Source: Ferrimonas gelatinilytica (GTDB taxonomy: Bacteria; Pseudomonadota; Gammaproteobacteria; Enterobacterales; Shewanellaceae). Taken from it: DNA of 64,000 bases. This document shows, piece by piece, positions 14,472 to 23,543 of the stretch (position 1 is its first letter; each line of letters begins with the position of its first letter). The notes beneath the pieces were generated by a model, which saw nothing but the letters and a program-made list of their open reading frames with translations, was not told the origin of the DNA and did not search any database. The stretch spans positions 155,399-219,398 of the forward strand of contig NZ_BAABLF010000004.1 of NCBI RefSeq assembly GCF_039544205.1, given 5' to 3'. Position numbers and translations under genes: made by a program.

Positions 14472-15842
14472 GTGCAGGACAAAATCAGCTGGAACCAGGC
14501 CCTGATCGAGAAATATAACTATTCCGGGCCCCGCTACACCTCATACCCCACTGCGGTGGAATTTCATCCTGACTTTACCGATTCCCAGCTCGATGCAGCC
14601 ATCCAGGGATCGGACAAAACTCACCTGTCGCTCTACCTGCATATCCCCTTCTGTCATAAGCTCTGCTACTACTGCGGCTGCAACAAGATCATCACCCGTC
14701 ACGCCCACAAGGCGGATCAGTACCTTGACTACCTGGAGCAGGAGATCAAGAACCGGGCGGACAAGTTCCAGCACTACACAGTGACCCAGATGCACTGGGG
14801 CGGTGGCACCCCCACCTTCCTCAATGGTGATCAGATCCGGCGACTGACCGGGTTGCTCAAAAGCCACTTCCGTTTTGCCGATGAAGGGGAGTTCTCCATC
14901 GAGATCGATCCCCGTGAGATCGATCTGAGCTTGCTGGATGTGCTCAAAGAGGTGGGTTTCAACCGCATCTCCGTTGGCGTTCAGGACTTCGACAAGCGAG
15001 TTCAGGCCGCGGTGAACCGCGAACAGGATGAGCAGTTCATCTTCGACCTGGTCGATGCTGCCCGAGAGCGGGGTTTCCGCTCCACCAATGTGGACCTGAT
15101 CTACGGCCTGCCCCACCAGACGCCGGAAAGCTTCCAGGCCACCCTGGAGCGGATCAAAGATCTCAGCCCGGATCGCCTCAGCGTCTTCAACTACGCCCAC
15201 CTGCCGCACCGGTTCGCCGCCCAGCGCAAGATCCATGACGAGGATCTGCCCACCCCGCAGCAGAAGCTGAAGATCCTAGAGAACAGCATCAATACCCTGA
15301 CCGATGCCGGCTACCAGTTCATCGGCATGGATCATTTCGCCAAGCCCGATGACGAACTGGCCCGCCTGCAGCGCGCCGGCAAACTGCACCGTAACTTCCA
15401 GGGTTATACCACCCAACCGGATGCGGACCTGCTCGGCCTCGGCGCCTCCGCCATCTCCAGCATCGGCAACGCCTACGCTCAGAATGCCGTGGCCCTGAAG
15501 GACTACTACCAGGCGATGGATCAACAGGGGCATGCACTGGCCAAGGGCTGCCTGCTCGAGCGCGATGACTTTATTCGCCGTGACGTGATCAAGCAGCTGA
15601 TCTGCCACTTCACCCTGGACAAGCGGACCATCGAAGCCCAGTGGGGCATCGAGTTTGATGATTACTTCGCGGAAGACCTGGCCCTGCTGGCCCCCTTTAT
15701 CGAAGACCAGCTGGTGACCCATGAGGGGCCGATCATTACCGTGACGGCCCAGGGCAACCTCCTGATCCGCAACATCTGCATGTGCTTCGATCGCTACTTC
15801 CGCGATAAGGCCAGACAGCAGCAGTTCAGCCGGGTTATCTAA
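14472..15842 (+). CDS. hemN: Oxygen-independent coproporphyrinogen III oxidase HemN
   Basis: Radical-SAM enzyme that decarboxylates coproporphyrinogen III to protoporphyrinogen IX under low oxygen. It has 456 residues, the HemN length. The cluster motif CxxxCxxC is C61, C65 and C68, with the extra Cys70 typical of HemN (CYYCGC). WGGGTPTFL binds SAM, and GVQDFD, VDLIYGLP and the C-terminal HemN domain are present. The start is GTG at 14472, preceded by AAAGGAGTG at good spacing. It is a single gene with a terminator at 15859. Confidence 0.97.
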   Translation: MQDKISWNQALIEKYNYSGPRYTSYPTAVEFHPDFTDSQLDAAIQGSDKTHLSLYLHIPFCHKLCYYCGCNKIITRHAHKADQYLDYLEQEIKNRADKFQHYTVTQMHWGGGTPTFLNGDQIRRLTGLLKSHFRFADEGEFSIEIDPREIDLSLLDVLKEVGFNRISVGVQDFDKRVQAAVNREQDEQFIFDLVDAARERGFRSTNVDLIYGLPHQTPESFQATLERIKDLSPDRLSVFNYAHLPHRFAAQRKIHDEDLPTPQQKLKILENSINTLTDAGYQFIGMDHFAKPDDELARLQRAGKLHRNFQGYTTQPDADLLGLGASAISSIGNAYAQNAVALKDYYQAMDQQGHALAKGCLLERDDFIRRDVIKQLICHFTLDKRTIEAQWGIEFDDYFAEDLALLAPFIEDQLVTHEGPIITVTAQGNLLIRNICMCFDRYFRDKARQQQFSRVI

Positions 15843-15858
15843 ACCGGGCTGGCATAGT

Positions 15859-15892
15859 AGCGCCACCGCCATACCGGCGGTGGCGCTTTTTT
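15859..15892 (+). terminator. Terminator after hemN
   Basis: AGCGCCACCGCC (15859-15870), loop ATACC, GGCGGTGGCGCT (15876-15887), then T-run: a perfect 12-bp stem. Confidence 0.92.
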
Positions 15893-15946
15893 GTGCCCTT
15901 CGGGTACACTCAAGCCCTCAAGGAGAACTCGCAAAAGGATAGGATC

Positions 15947-17698
15947 ATGCCCTCTCTCGGCAAAATGCTGCTCTGTAGCGGAGCCCTGCTCTGCAGCAGT
16001 GTGCTGGCCGGCTGTGCCGGAAACCCCACCTCGGAAGCCCACCTCGACACCCTGATGGACCAGGCTTGGCAGCTGCAGCTGACGCGCGACCCGCAACTGG
16101 CACAGCGCTTCGGCGATGAGGCGGCCGCCAGCCGATTGCCGGACCTGAGCCCCGCCACCCTGGCCGCGCAACAGGCGCTTGCTGAGGCACTGCTGGACCG
16201 GGCCACGGAGCTGGACCCGGCGCAACTGGACACCGAGCAGCAGGCAGACCTGTCGATGCTGCGCTACCAACTGCAGGACCAGGTTGACCGCTACCACTAT
16301 GGCGCCCACACCATGCCGATTTCGGCAGAGAGCGGGTTCTACGCCTACATCGCCAGCTTTGCCCGAGGCACCCGGCTACAGACGCCGCAACAGACCCAGG
16401 CCTATCTGGATCGCCTGGCCGCCCTGCCGGACTATTTCGACCAGCAAACCCGCTGGATGCGCCAGGGGCTCAGCAGCGGGCATACGCTGCCCCGTGTCGT
16501 CCTTGATGGCCTGGAGCAGAGCATCGCCGCCTTTATCACCACACCGGAACAGAGCCTCTACTACCAGCCACTGGTCCCCCTGGAGGATGAGAGTGCCAAA
16601 GCCCGGGGGCTGGCGTTGATCCGTGATGGTGTGATCCCCGCCTACCGGGCGTTCTACCACTTTTTCGTCAACGAGTACCGTCCCGGGGCGCGGGAAAGCA
16701 TCGCTGCCACCGCACTGCCAAACGGCGAGGCGTTTTACGCCAACCGGGTTCGCCACTACACCACCCTGGAGATGGACGCGGAGGAGGTGCACCAGTTGGG
16801 CCTGTCAGAGGTGGCACGGATCCGGGCCGAGATGGCGGCGGTGATCGCCGACGTGGGGTTCGAGGGCAGCTTTGCCGAGTTCCTTGCCTACCTGCGTACC
16901 GATCCACGTTTCTATCCAGACAGCCCGGATGAGTTACTGCGCTACGCCGCCTACCTCGCCAAGCAGGCCGACGCCATGCTGCCGCGTTTCTTCGCCACCC
17001 TGCCCCGCACCCCCTACGGCATCAAGCCGGTGCCGGCAGAGATCGCCCCCAAGTACACCACAGGGCGCTACGCCGGCCCCTCGGCGGATGATCAGCCCGG
17101 CTACTACTGGGTCAACACCTACGCACTCGACAAGCGTCCCCTGTACGAGATGGAAGCCCTGACCCTGCACGAAGCGGTACCCGGCCACCATCTTCAGATC
17201 GCCCTGAGCCAGGAGATGCCACTACACCCGCTGCGCCGCTTCAGCTACATCAGCGCCTTCGGCGAGGGTTGGGGGCTTTACGCCGAGAAGCTAGGGCTTG
17301 AAGGTGGTTTCTACCAGGATCCCTACAGCAATTTTGGCCGTTTAACCTACGAGATGTGGCGAGCCGCCCGCCTGGTGGTGGACACCGGTATGCACGCCAA
17401 GGGCTGGAGCCGACAGCAGGCGATCGACTTCCTCGCCGCTAACACCGCCCTGTCGCTGCACAATGTCACTACGGAGATCGACCGCTACATCGGTTGGCCG
17501 GGTCAGGCACTCTCCTATAAGATCGGGGAGTTAACCCTGTGGCGACTGCGCCGGGATGCCGAGCAGGCCCTAGGAGCCGAGTTTGATCTGCGCCAGTTTC
17601 ATGACCAACTGTTAAGTGCAGGCAGCTTACCTTTGCCGCAGCTGCAACAGCGTATCGAAGATTGGATCCAACAACGCCGGGAGGGCACCGCCTCATGA
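15947..17698 (+). CDS. DUF885 family lipoprotein (zincin-like carboxypeptidase fold)
   Basis: Length 583 residues. The chosen start gives a lipoprotein signal peptide with lipobox VLAGC, so the mature protein is anchored in an envelope membrane; the frame extends upstream but that part lacks a signal. The DUF885 domain fills the rest, with the putative metal site HEAVPGHHLQIAL and downstream FGEGWGLYAEKLG, which resemble the HExxH and Glu ligands of M32-like zincins. The substrate is unknown. The next gene starts in its stop codon (ATGATGG), so DUF885, DUF1244 and pldB form one coupled operon. Confidence 0.85.
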   Translation: MPSLGKMLLCSGALLCSSVLAGCAGNPTSEAHLDTLMDQAWQLQLTRDPQLAQRFGDEAAASRLPDLSPATLAAQQALAEALLDRATELDPAQLDTEQQADLSMLRYQLQDQVDRYHYGAHTMPISAESGFYAYIASFARGTRLQTPQQTQAYLDRLAALPDYFDQQTRWMRQGLSSGHTLPRVVLDGLEQSIAAFITTPEQSLYYQPLVPLEDESAKARGLALIRDGVIPAYRAFYHFFVNEYRPGARESIAATALPNGEAFYANRVRHYTTLEMDAEEVHQLGLSEVARIRAEMAAVIADVGFEGSFAEFLAYLRTDPRFYPDSPDELLRYAAYLAKQADAMLPRFFATLPRTPYGIKPVPAEIAPKYTTGRYAGPSADDQPGYYWVNTYALDKRPLYEMEALTLHEAVPGHHLQIALSQEMPLHPLRRFSYISAFGEGWGLYAEKLGLEGGFYQDPYSNFGRLTYEMWRAARLVVDTGMHAKGWSRQQAIDFLAANTALSLHNVTTEIDRYIGWPGQALSYKIGELTLWRLRRDAEQALGAEFDLRQFHDQLLSAGSLPLPQLQQRIEDWIQQRREGTAS

Positions 17699-18003
17699 TG
17701 GAAAAACAGACCGAAACCGAGATCCAGGCTGCCGTGCTGCGGCGCCTGCTGAGCCACCTGGACAACCACAAGGAGGTTCAGAACATCGATTTGATGATCC
17801 TCGCCGACTTCTGCCGTAACTGCCTGGCCAAGTGGTACCTGGCGGAAGCGGAGCAGCGCGGAGTCACCATGGACTACGATGCCGCCCGGGAAGCGATCTA
17901 CGGCATGCCCTACAGCGAGTGGAAAGAGAAGCACCAGAAAGCCGCGACGCCGGAGCAGTTGGCCGCCTTCGAGGCTCGCCAACAGGCTAAAGCCGAGCAA
18001 TGA
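17695..18003 (+). CDS. DUF1244 family protein
   Basis: Protein of 102 residues, all-helical, of the DUF1244 family. Conserved stretches include HKEVQNIDLMILADFCRNCLAKWY and YGMPYSEWKEKHQ. The function is not established; the conserved Cys pair could bind metal. The ATG at 17695 overlaps the DUF885 stop, with GGGAGG eight bases upstream, and its own stop overlaps the next start (ATGA). Confidence 0.83.
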   Translation: MMEKQTETEIQAAVLRRLLSHLDNHKEVQNIDLMILADFCRNCLAKWYLAEAEQRGVTMDYDAAREAIYGMPYSEWKEKHQKAATPEQLAAFEARQQAKAEQ

Positions 18004-18905
18004 CGCTGGATCAACTGATGGCAGGCTGTCCACTCTGGCGCCAGACAGAGCAGGGCCGCCTCATCGGCGTCGACGGCATCCCGCTGAGCTTCGGTATCCT
18101 GCGCCATCCTGACGCCCGCGGCGCAGTGGTGATCAGTAACGGGCGGGTGGAGAGCTACCTCAAGTACTGGCCCTGGGTACAGTGGCTGCACCGCCAGGGC
18201 TTCAGCGTCTACCTCTGGGATCATCGCGGCCAGGGACTCTCCGGCCGAATGCTCAGCAACCCCCATATCGGCCATGTCGAGCGCTTCGATGACTACATTG
18301 AGGACATGGCCCGGTTCTACCAACAAAAAGTGCTCCCGGATGGGCACCGGCATCACTACCTGCTAGGGCACTCCATGGGCGGAGCCATCGGCGCCCTCTA
18401 TCTCGAACGCCATCCTGATCATTTCGAACGCGCCCTCTTCACCGCCCCGATGTTCGGGATCCGGCTGCCCGTACCCCGGGCGCTGATAAAGCCGGTCAGT
18501 GCGGTTTTAACGGCCCTGAAGCCCCACCATTACGTCCCTGGCGGACACGATTACGACCCCGTCCCCTTCGAAGCCAATGAGCTGACCACGGACCGACGGG
18601 AGTATGAGCAGTTTCGCCAGCTCTACCGTGACTGGCCCCCGCTGCAGCTCGGGGATCCCAGTAACCAATGGTTGCAGCAGGCCCTGAGGGCCACCGAACG
18701 TTTAGGTCGGGCCGAGATCGTCACGCCACTGAAGATCCTGCAGGCGCAGCAGGACACCATCGTCAGCAATGTCGCCCATCACGCCTTCTGCCAGCGCCAG
18801 TCCCAGCACCAGTTACATACCCTGGACGGGCGACATGAGCTGCTCATCGAGGCGCAGGCGGTTCGCAAGCAGGTTCAGCGGCACCTGCTGGAGTGGTTCC
18901 GATAA
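18000..18905 (+). CDS. pldB: Lysophospholipase L2-type alpha/beta hydrolase
   Basis: Serine hydrolase of 301 residues that resembles PldB, which cleaves lysophospholipids at the inner membrane. The nucleophile elbow is GHSMGG with Ser125. The oxyanion strand AVVISNGRVESYLKYWPW and DHRGQGLSGR are typical of the PldB group. The catalytic His is probably in GRHELLIE near the C-terminus, and an Asp lies before it (QQDTIVS). It is the last gene of the DUF885 operon and convergent with the GGDEF-EAL gene eight bases away. Confidence 0.85.
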   Translation: MTLDQLMAGCPLWRQTEQGRLIGVDGIPLSFGILRHPDARGAVVISNGRVESYLKYWPWVQWLHRQGFSVYLWDHRGQGLSGRMLSNPHIGHVERFDDYIEDMARFYQQKVLPDGHRHHYLLGHSMGGAIGALYLERHPDHFERALFTAPMFGIRLPVPRALIKPVSAVLTALKPHHYVPGGHDYDPVPFEANELTTDRREYEQFRQLYRDWPPLQLGDPSNQWLQQALRATERLGRAEIVTPLKILQAQQDTIVSNVAHHAFCQRQSQHQLHTLDGRHELLIEAQAVRKQVQRHLLEWFR

Positions 18906-18912
18906 CCACCGC

Positions 18913-21417
18913 TCACTGGGCATCCAAATGGGCCGGTCGCCCGCCCGGCGCAGCACGCCCATGGGACTTAAGCAGCGCCAGGAGATCATCCACCGGTTGT
19001 GGCGCCCCAAACAGGTAACCCTGGTAACGGGGACAACCTCCCTGGCGCAGCACTTCAAGACACCCTTCATCATCCACCCCTTCCGCCATCCACTCCAGCC
19101 CAGTGGCGGCCGCCAGCTCCATCTGGGCCACCAGCAGGGGGTGTCCATCCAGACCACCGGAACCGCACACGTAGCGAGTATCGAGCTTGAGCCTTGTGAA
19201 GGGGATCTGGGGCATTCTCGACAAGGGAACAAAGCCAGCACCGAAGTTATCCAGCGCCAGTCGGACGCCCAGCCCACGAAGCTGGACCAGCACCGACTCC
19301 AGCTCCGGCGTCAGCTGGGCCAGCTCAGACTCGGAGAGCTCCAGCACCAGCATCTTCGCGGTCAATCCGTGTTGGGCTAGGTGATGCTGCAGACGGGAGG
19401 CCAGGGGAGGCCAAAGCAGTTGTCTTGGGCTGACATTGAGCATCAGCTCATCCAGGCCGAAGCGCCTCAGCACCGCCAGATCCCGGCAGGCCCGCTCCAG
19501 TTGCAGCTCCACCAGATCGTGGCAAAGTCCGTAACGGTGCGCCACCGGCAGGAACTGCCCCGGTGCGATATCGCCGCGCTGGGGATGGTGCCACCGCAAC
19601 AGCGCTTCGGCGCCGTGGATCAAGCCATCGGCGTCCACCACAGGCTGGTAGTGAAGCGCCAGCTCGCCCTCGCTCAGGGCTCTACCCAGGGCGTCACGCA
19701 GCCACAACCGGCGACGTACCTGCTGCTGCATCTCGCTGCGGAACAGGCAGTAACCGCCGCGCCCCCGGGACTTGCTCTGGAATAGAGCCAACTCGGCTTG
19801 CCCCAGCACCAGATCACTGTTCACCTCTGGACCCGGTTGCACCAGTGTCAGGCCGATGCTGGTGCCCATATAGAGGCTTTCCCCGTCCAGTAGCCAGTCG
19901 CGGCTGCAAACATCGAGCAACTGCTCTGCCAGGTTCTGAGCCTGGACCACCAGCGCTTCCTGGTGGGGATCCAATCCGGTGAACAGGAGAGCAAACTCAT
20001 CCCCGTTGAGGCGCCTGACCAAGGCCACCTGGGGGTAATGCTGCTGCAACCGCGCCAGCAGCTGCGCTAGGAGTTGATCGGCGTTCCTGTGGCCATAGAC
20101 GTCATTGACCAGTTTGAAATCATCCAGGTCCAGGTAGGCCAGCAGGGCATACTCACCCTCCGATGGCTGCTGAAGCATCGGGGTCAGCTGGGCCACCAGC
20201 CCGGTGCGGGAGAGGCTAACATCATTGCCGAACTGCCGGCTGCGCAGCGCCATCTCATCGGTAATATCCAGATGGGTACCCACCATGCGACTGGGTCGCC
20301 CCTGTGGGTCCCAGTCCACCACCATCGCCCGGTCCTGGACCCAGATGTAGTGGCCATCACGGTGGCGTAAGCGGTGGGTATTTTCAAACAGGCCACCCTG
20401 ACCAGTCAGGTGGGTTCGAAGTGCCCCCAGCACACGATCGCTGTCTTCCGGGTGCAAACGCTTCTCCCAGGCCCCAAAGCTGCCCACCAGCTCATCGTCA
20501 CGAAAACCGAGCATCGCCTTCCAATGATGGGAGAAGAAGACCCTGTCCTGGCCAATCTGCCAGTCCCACACCCCTGCCTTGATACCCTCCAGTGCATACA
20601 ACCAGCGCTGCTCGCGATCCGACAACTGAACATACCCCTGCCGTAGACGGTGATTTGCCTGCTCCATGGTGTCGCTCAGCTTGGCGATCTCGCCGACCTG
20701 CCAGCCAGAAAGTGATTGCCAGCGGGGCTCACCCAGACGCAGCGCCTGCTGACGCAGCTGCTCCAGGGGGCGAGCCAGGTAGTAGTAGCCCAGCCAGAGC
20801 AACCCAAGAAGCAGCGCCAGGGCGAAGCCCCACAGCCGGCCTAATCGTTCGAGAAACAGAGACTGGCTAACGGCATTAAGCGGTGTCAGATCCTGCTCAA
20901 GGTAGATGAGGCGGGGCGCCATATCGGACTTAAGCTGGGCCAGGGGGAAGTAGAGCTGGAGACTACCCCTCTGTAGCGCGGGTTGAAAGTGGTGACGACC
21001 GCTGAGTACCGCCGTCCGTGCCAGCTCCGAGCGGTAGCCATCGAGCAGACGTTCGGCCTGGCCGCCACGCCAGACCAAGCGGCTGCCGAAAAATATTCTC
21101 TGTTCCCGATCGATCACCGCGGCCGCCAGCAGCTCCTCCTCCTGGGTCCAATGAAGCATCGCCATCTCCACCACCTCGCCCGCTTTGCGCGGGCCGGCGG
21201 AGACCAAAAGCTGCTCCATCTGACGGGCGCGCTGGAGCAGCAGGTAGCGCTGCGCTTCCTGCAGATGCTCCCGCATCTGGTCGCGCCCCTGAACAAAGTC
21301 GAGCATCACCAGGCTAACGAGGCAACCTGCGAGCAACACTGCGATCAGCAGGGGCAGAGAGAGGGGTGGGAGGCGACGCCGAACCAGGGATTGGCCATCA
21401 TTCCGTGTCGTCGACAA
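18913..21417 (-). CDS. Membrane GGDEF-EAL signalling protein with degenerate motifs
   Basis: Cyclic-di-GMP-type regulator of 834 residues. Order: transmembrane helix near residues 20-42, periplasmic sensor to about 195, second helix (GFALALLLGLLWLGYYYLA), HAMP-like linker, PAS domain (GIKAGVWDWQIGQD ... VGTHLDITDE), GGDEF and C-terminal EAL domains. The GGDEF motif reads NGDEF. In EAL, the signature EALLRW is kept, but DDFGTG reads DNFGAG and EGVET reads EGVDD, so both activities may be altered or lost. Either active enzyme or c-di-GMP receptor is possible. It is next to the transposon's left end, with its start about 100 bases from it. Confidence 0.88.
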   Translation of the reverse strand: MSTTRNDGQSLVRRRLPPLSLPLLIAVLLAGCLVSLVMLDFVQGRDQMREHLQEAQRYLLLQRARQMEQLLVSAGPRKAGEVVEMAMLHWTQEEELLAAAVIDREQRIFFGSRLVWRGGQAERLLDGYRSELARTAVLSGRHHFQPALQRGSLQLYFPLAQLKSDMAPRLIYLEQDLTPLNAVSQSLFLERLGRLWGFALALLLGLLWLGYYYLARPLEQLRQQALRLGEPRWQSLSGWQVGEIAKLSDTMEQANHRLRQGYVQLSDREQRWLYALEGIKAGVWDWQIGQDRVFFSHHWKAMLGFRDDELVGSFGAWEKRLHPEDSDRVLGALRTHLTGQGGLFENTHRLRHRDGHYIWVQDRAMVVDWDPQGRPSRMVGTHLDITDEMALRSRQFGNDVSLSRTGLVAQLTPMLQQPSEGEYALLAYLDLDDFKLVNDVYGHRNADQLLAQLLARLQQHYPQVALVRRLNGDEFALLFTGLDPHQEALVVQAQNLAEQLLDVCSRDWLLDGESLYMGTSIGLTLVQPGPEVNSDLVLGQAELALFQSKSRGRGGYCLFRSEMQQQVRRRLWLRDALGRALSEGELALHYQPVVDADGLIHGAEALLRWHHPQRGDIAPGQFLPVAHRYGLCHDLVELQLERACRDLAVLRRFGLDELMLNVSPRQLLWPPLASRLQHHLAQHGLTAKMLVLELSESELAQLTPELESVLVQLRGLGVRLALDNFGAGFVPLSRMPQIPFTRLKLDTRYVCGSGGLDGHPLLVAQMELAAATGLEWMAEGVDDEGCLEVLRQGGCPRYQGYLFGAPQPVDDLLALLKSHGRAAPGGRPAHLDAQ

Positions 21418-21515
21418 AGGGACTTTCCTTCACTTCCTGTGTGTCGCCCTAGCATAACCGTGTCTGTGTATGAGGCAAGCCTGTCGGCATCCTTAGCCCT
21501 AAAGCCCACCTCGGC

Positions 21516-21520
21516 ACTAG
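21516..21520. repeat. 5-bp target-site duplication, left copy (ACTAG)
   Basis: ACTAG directly precedes the left terminal TGT of the transposon; the same five bases follow the right terminus at 43286-43290. Five-base duplications are typical of Tn7-family insertion. Confidence 0.93.
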
Positions 21521-21579
21521 TGTATCGGCACAATAGAGTTTGTACACAAGGCAGGGCCAGGAGCAAAAAAGTTTGTACA
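21521..21579 (+). repeat. Transposon left end with two TnsB-type sites
   Basis: Terminal site at 21521-21546 (TGT ... CACAATAGAGTTTGTACA) and a second at 21560-21579 (GGAGCAAAAAAGTTTGTACA). The shared core AAGTTTGTACA or AGTTTGTACA matches the three right-end sites read inward. Tn7 left ends usually carry three spaced sites; a third is not obvious here. Confidence 0.88.
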
Positions 21580-21812
21580 TAGTGAGTCTGGGCATCTCTT
21601 TGGTGAGGTCTTGAACAGACCTGACCGACCTAATCATCTACGGATTCTCATGTTGCCACGCTAGACTCCAAAAGCAATCAACAGAACCTCGTGGTGTACT
21701 ACAGTTGCCCTGTGCACTTTATATCGGAAGCATCCTAATTATTTAACATATTGCATCCTTAGACTTTTCGCTCTCTCCTTCCGAGTACTCTATCTAATTT
21801 GGACAACTAATT
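21580..21812. other. Left-end internal spacer, no gene
   Basis: No gene recognised between the left-end repeats and the first cargo gene. A+T content rises towards 21720-21812, which probably holds the promoter of the phospholipase-like gene (for example TATCTAAT near 21790). Confidence 0.35.
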
Positions 21813-23543
21813 ATGGCTGGTTTCTTCACTCACTACCTTGCACTTGAACAAGCTATATTAAGCAAACAATTAAATCCTGACATAATAAAATTGATTCAGC
21901 AAAATAGGATGTACGCCAATTGGGGAAGCATCGGCCCAGATTACCTTTACTTCCATCCTGATGATTGGCAGCAAGTCGGCCATGTATATCGGTTATGGCG
22001 CGATATAATGGGGCCATTATCAGAAGTCATGCAAGCATTGCATTATCTGAGCAATAAAACATCATTACCAATAAACGATTTAACCCAAGGTGCTGTCGAT
22101 GACGCAAAAGCAGTAATACTATCAGTCAAAGCATTATTTTTCACCAAGCTGTTCGAATATGTAAATGAAAGATTTGACATGTATGAAAAATTTGCCCCTC
22201 CGATATATAAGAACCCACAAGGAGATAAAAGCAATAAAAACGGCCTTTGGTGGTGGTCAGACATAGCTCACTCCAAATCAAGTACTGACTACTTAAGATG
22301 CATGTGGAAATATGCATCATCCACACATGGACGTACGAGGAAAGAACTCTTTGCATATTGCTTTGGCTATGCCAGTCACATGGGTGTGGACATAATTGGT
22401 CACCCTTACGTCAATTATATCGTTGGAGGTCCATACAGACTCCACTGGAGAAGACATGCTTACGTAGAAAAGATTTTAGATGCTTATCTATGGAACCAAA
22501 TAAAGAATCAATCAGTTACTGATAGCAGTTTACATCACCAGTTCATATTTGATCCTGAAAAACTAAGGCAGGACATGCCCGGCAATCTGAATAAAATGAT
22601 CACACACTGCATGAATTCAGTTTACAACTCATATGGAAAACCAGTAATGAGATCAGATGACGTTGATGCCATGTATGAGTTATATAACTCTTGGATAAAA
22701 GGAACGACTCATTTTGGCATGTTCAATTTGCCAAAACCTGATTTTGATTTAGGTGATATAGAAGAAAGTATTAGAGATAGCGTTAAAAAAATAATAGATA
22801 ATATAACCAAACATAACCCGCCGCTACCTCCAAACCTCAATCCAGCGACCATACTGGCTTTTCTTATAGGGTTGGTGGGATATATAGAGAAGCTACTTGA
22901 AGCAGCCTATGAAATAATAAAGATAGTTGTGACACCAGCTTCAGTGGCCGTCAAATTTATATTATACCAAGTTCTAACACTGCTCTTCGATGCATTTAAA
23001 AATATACAGCTAGGGTTAGCTATAAAAGGTTGGCTGTATCCCAGGCCAGAATGGCTAAGTCAATATTTCAGCCATATTATTTACCCCCAGAAATGGCCTG
23101 AAGGCGGCAACAGCATATATCCATATGAACATTGGACAAATGGTGCCAATGAGCAGACATATCATATCTATCATCCCGCAGCTTGGATGGCTAGCAACAG
23201 CAGCATAAAAATAAACCAAGAACTTCCCCCAAAAGAACCTTATATAAAAAACACAGCAGTTGATTATTCTGCATATAGAAACTTGATTTTTACAGATAGC
23301 AATGATGTTAGTCATGCATATTTATTAAAGAATAGTTGCGGAGTACACACTATATCAAGTCAATGTTCTGCAACTTCAGCAGCAATATGGCTAATGAATT
23401 CTTTAGAGGAAAATGGGGCAACCGATATACCAAACTTTAACTTAGATGGTGATCGAGGATTTTTGCATGGACCATGGACCGCAAGCAGAGATAACAAAAA
23501 AAGCCAATGGAAACCTGGAGATATATCGGAGAGCTGCATATGA
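21813..23543 (+). CDS. Zinc-dependent phospholipase C-like protein, transposon cargo
   Basis: Length 576 residues. The N-terminal half resembles the zinc-dependent phospholipase C fold (PF00882): FFTHYLALEQAI at the start, GSIGPDYLYFHPDDW near residue 50, and CFGYASHMGVDIIGHPYVN near residue 190, where His and Asp residues match the metal ligands. A hydrophobic helical stretch (about residues 345-400, FLIGLVGYIEKLL ... FILYQVLTLLF) could contact membranes. The C-terminal part is unrecognised. No signal peptide was seen, so it is probably cytoplasmic. Base composition is much richer in A+T than in neighbouring chromosome genes. It is coupled to the next gene by ATGA overlap. A membrane-attacking defence effector is possible but unproven. 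Confidence 0.65.
   Translation: MAGFFTHYLALEQAILSKQLNPDIIKLIQQNRMYANWGSIGPDYLYFHPDDWQQVGHVYRLWRDIMGPLSEVMQALHYLSNKTSLPINDLTQGAVDDAKAVILSVKALFFTKLFEYVNERFDMYEKFAPPIYKNPQGDKSNKNGLWWWSDIAHSKSSTDYLRCMWKYASSTHGRTRKELFAYCFGYASHMGVDIIGHPYVNYIVGGPYRLHWRRHAYVEKILDAYLWNQIKNQSVTDSSLHHQFIFDPEKLRQDMPGNLNKMITHCMNSVYNSYGKPVMRSDDVDAMYELYNSWIKGTTHFGMFNLPKPDFDLGDIEESIRDSVKKIIDNITKHNPPLPPNLNPATILAFLIGLVGYIEKLLEAAYEIIKIVVTPASVAVKFILYQVLTLLFDAFKNIQLGLAIKGWLYPRPEWLSQYFSHIIYPQKWPEGGNSIYPYEHWTNGANEQTYHIYHPAAWMASNSSIKINQELPPKEPYIKNTAVDYSAYRNLIFTDSNDVSHAYLLKNSCGVHTISSQCSATSAAIWLMNSLEENGATDIPNFNLDGDRGFLHGPWTASRDNKKSQWKPGDISESCI

Noticed and set aside
23507..23539. Earlier start for the gene coupled to the phospholipase-like gene
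   Set aside because: The ATG at 23540 has GGAGAG at proper spacing and an ATGA overlap; the 23507 start has neither.
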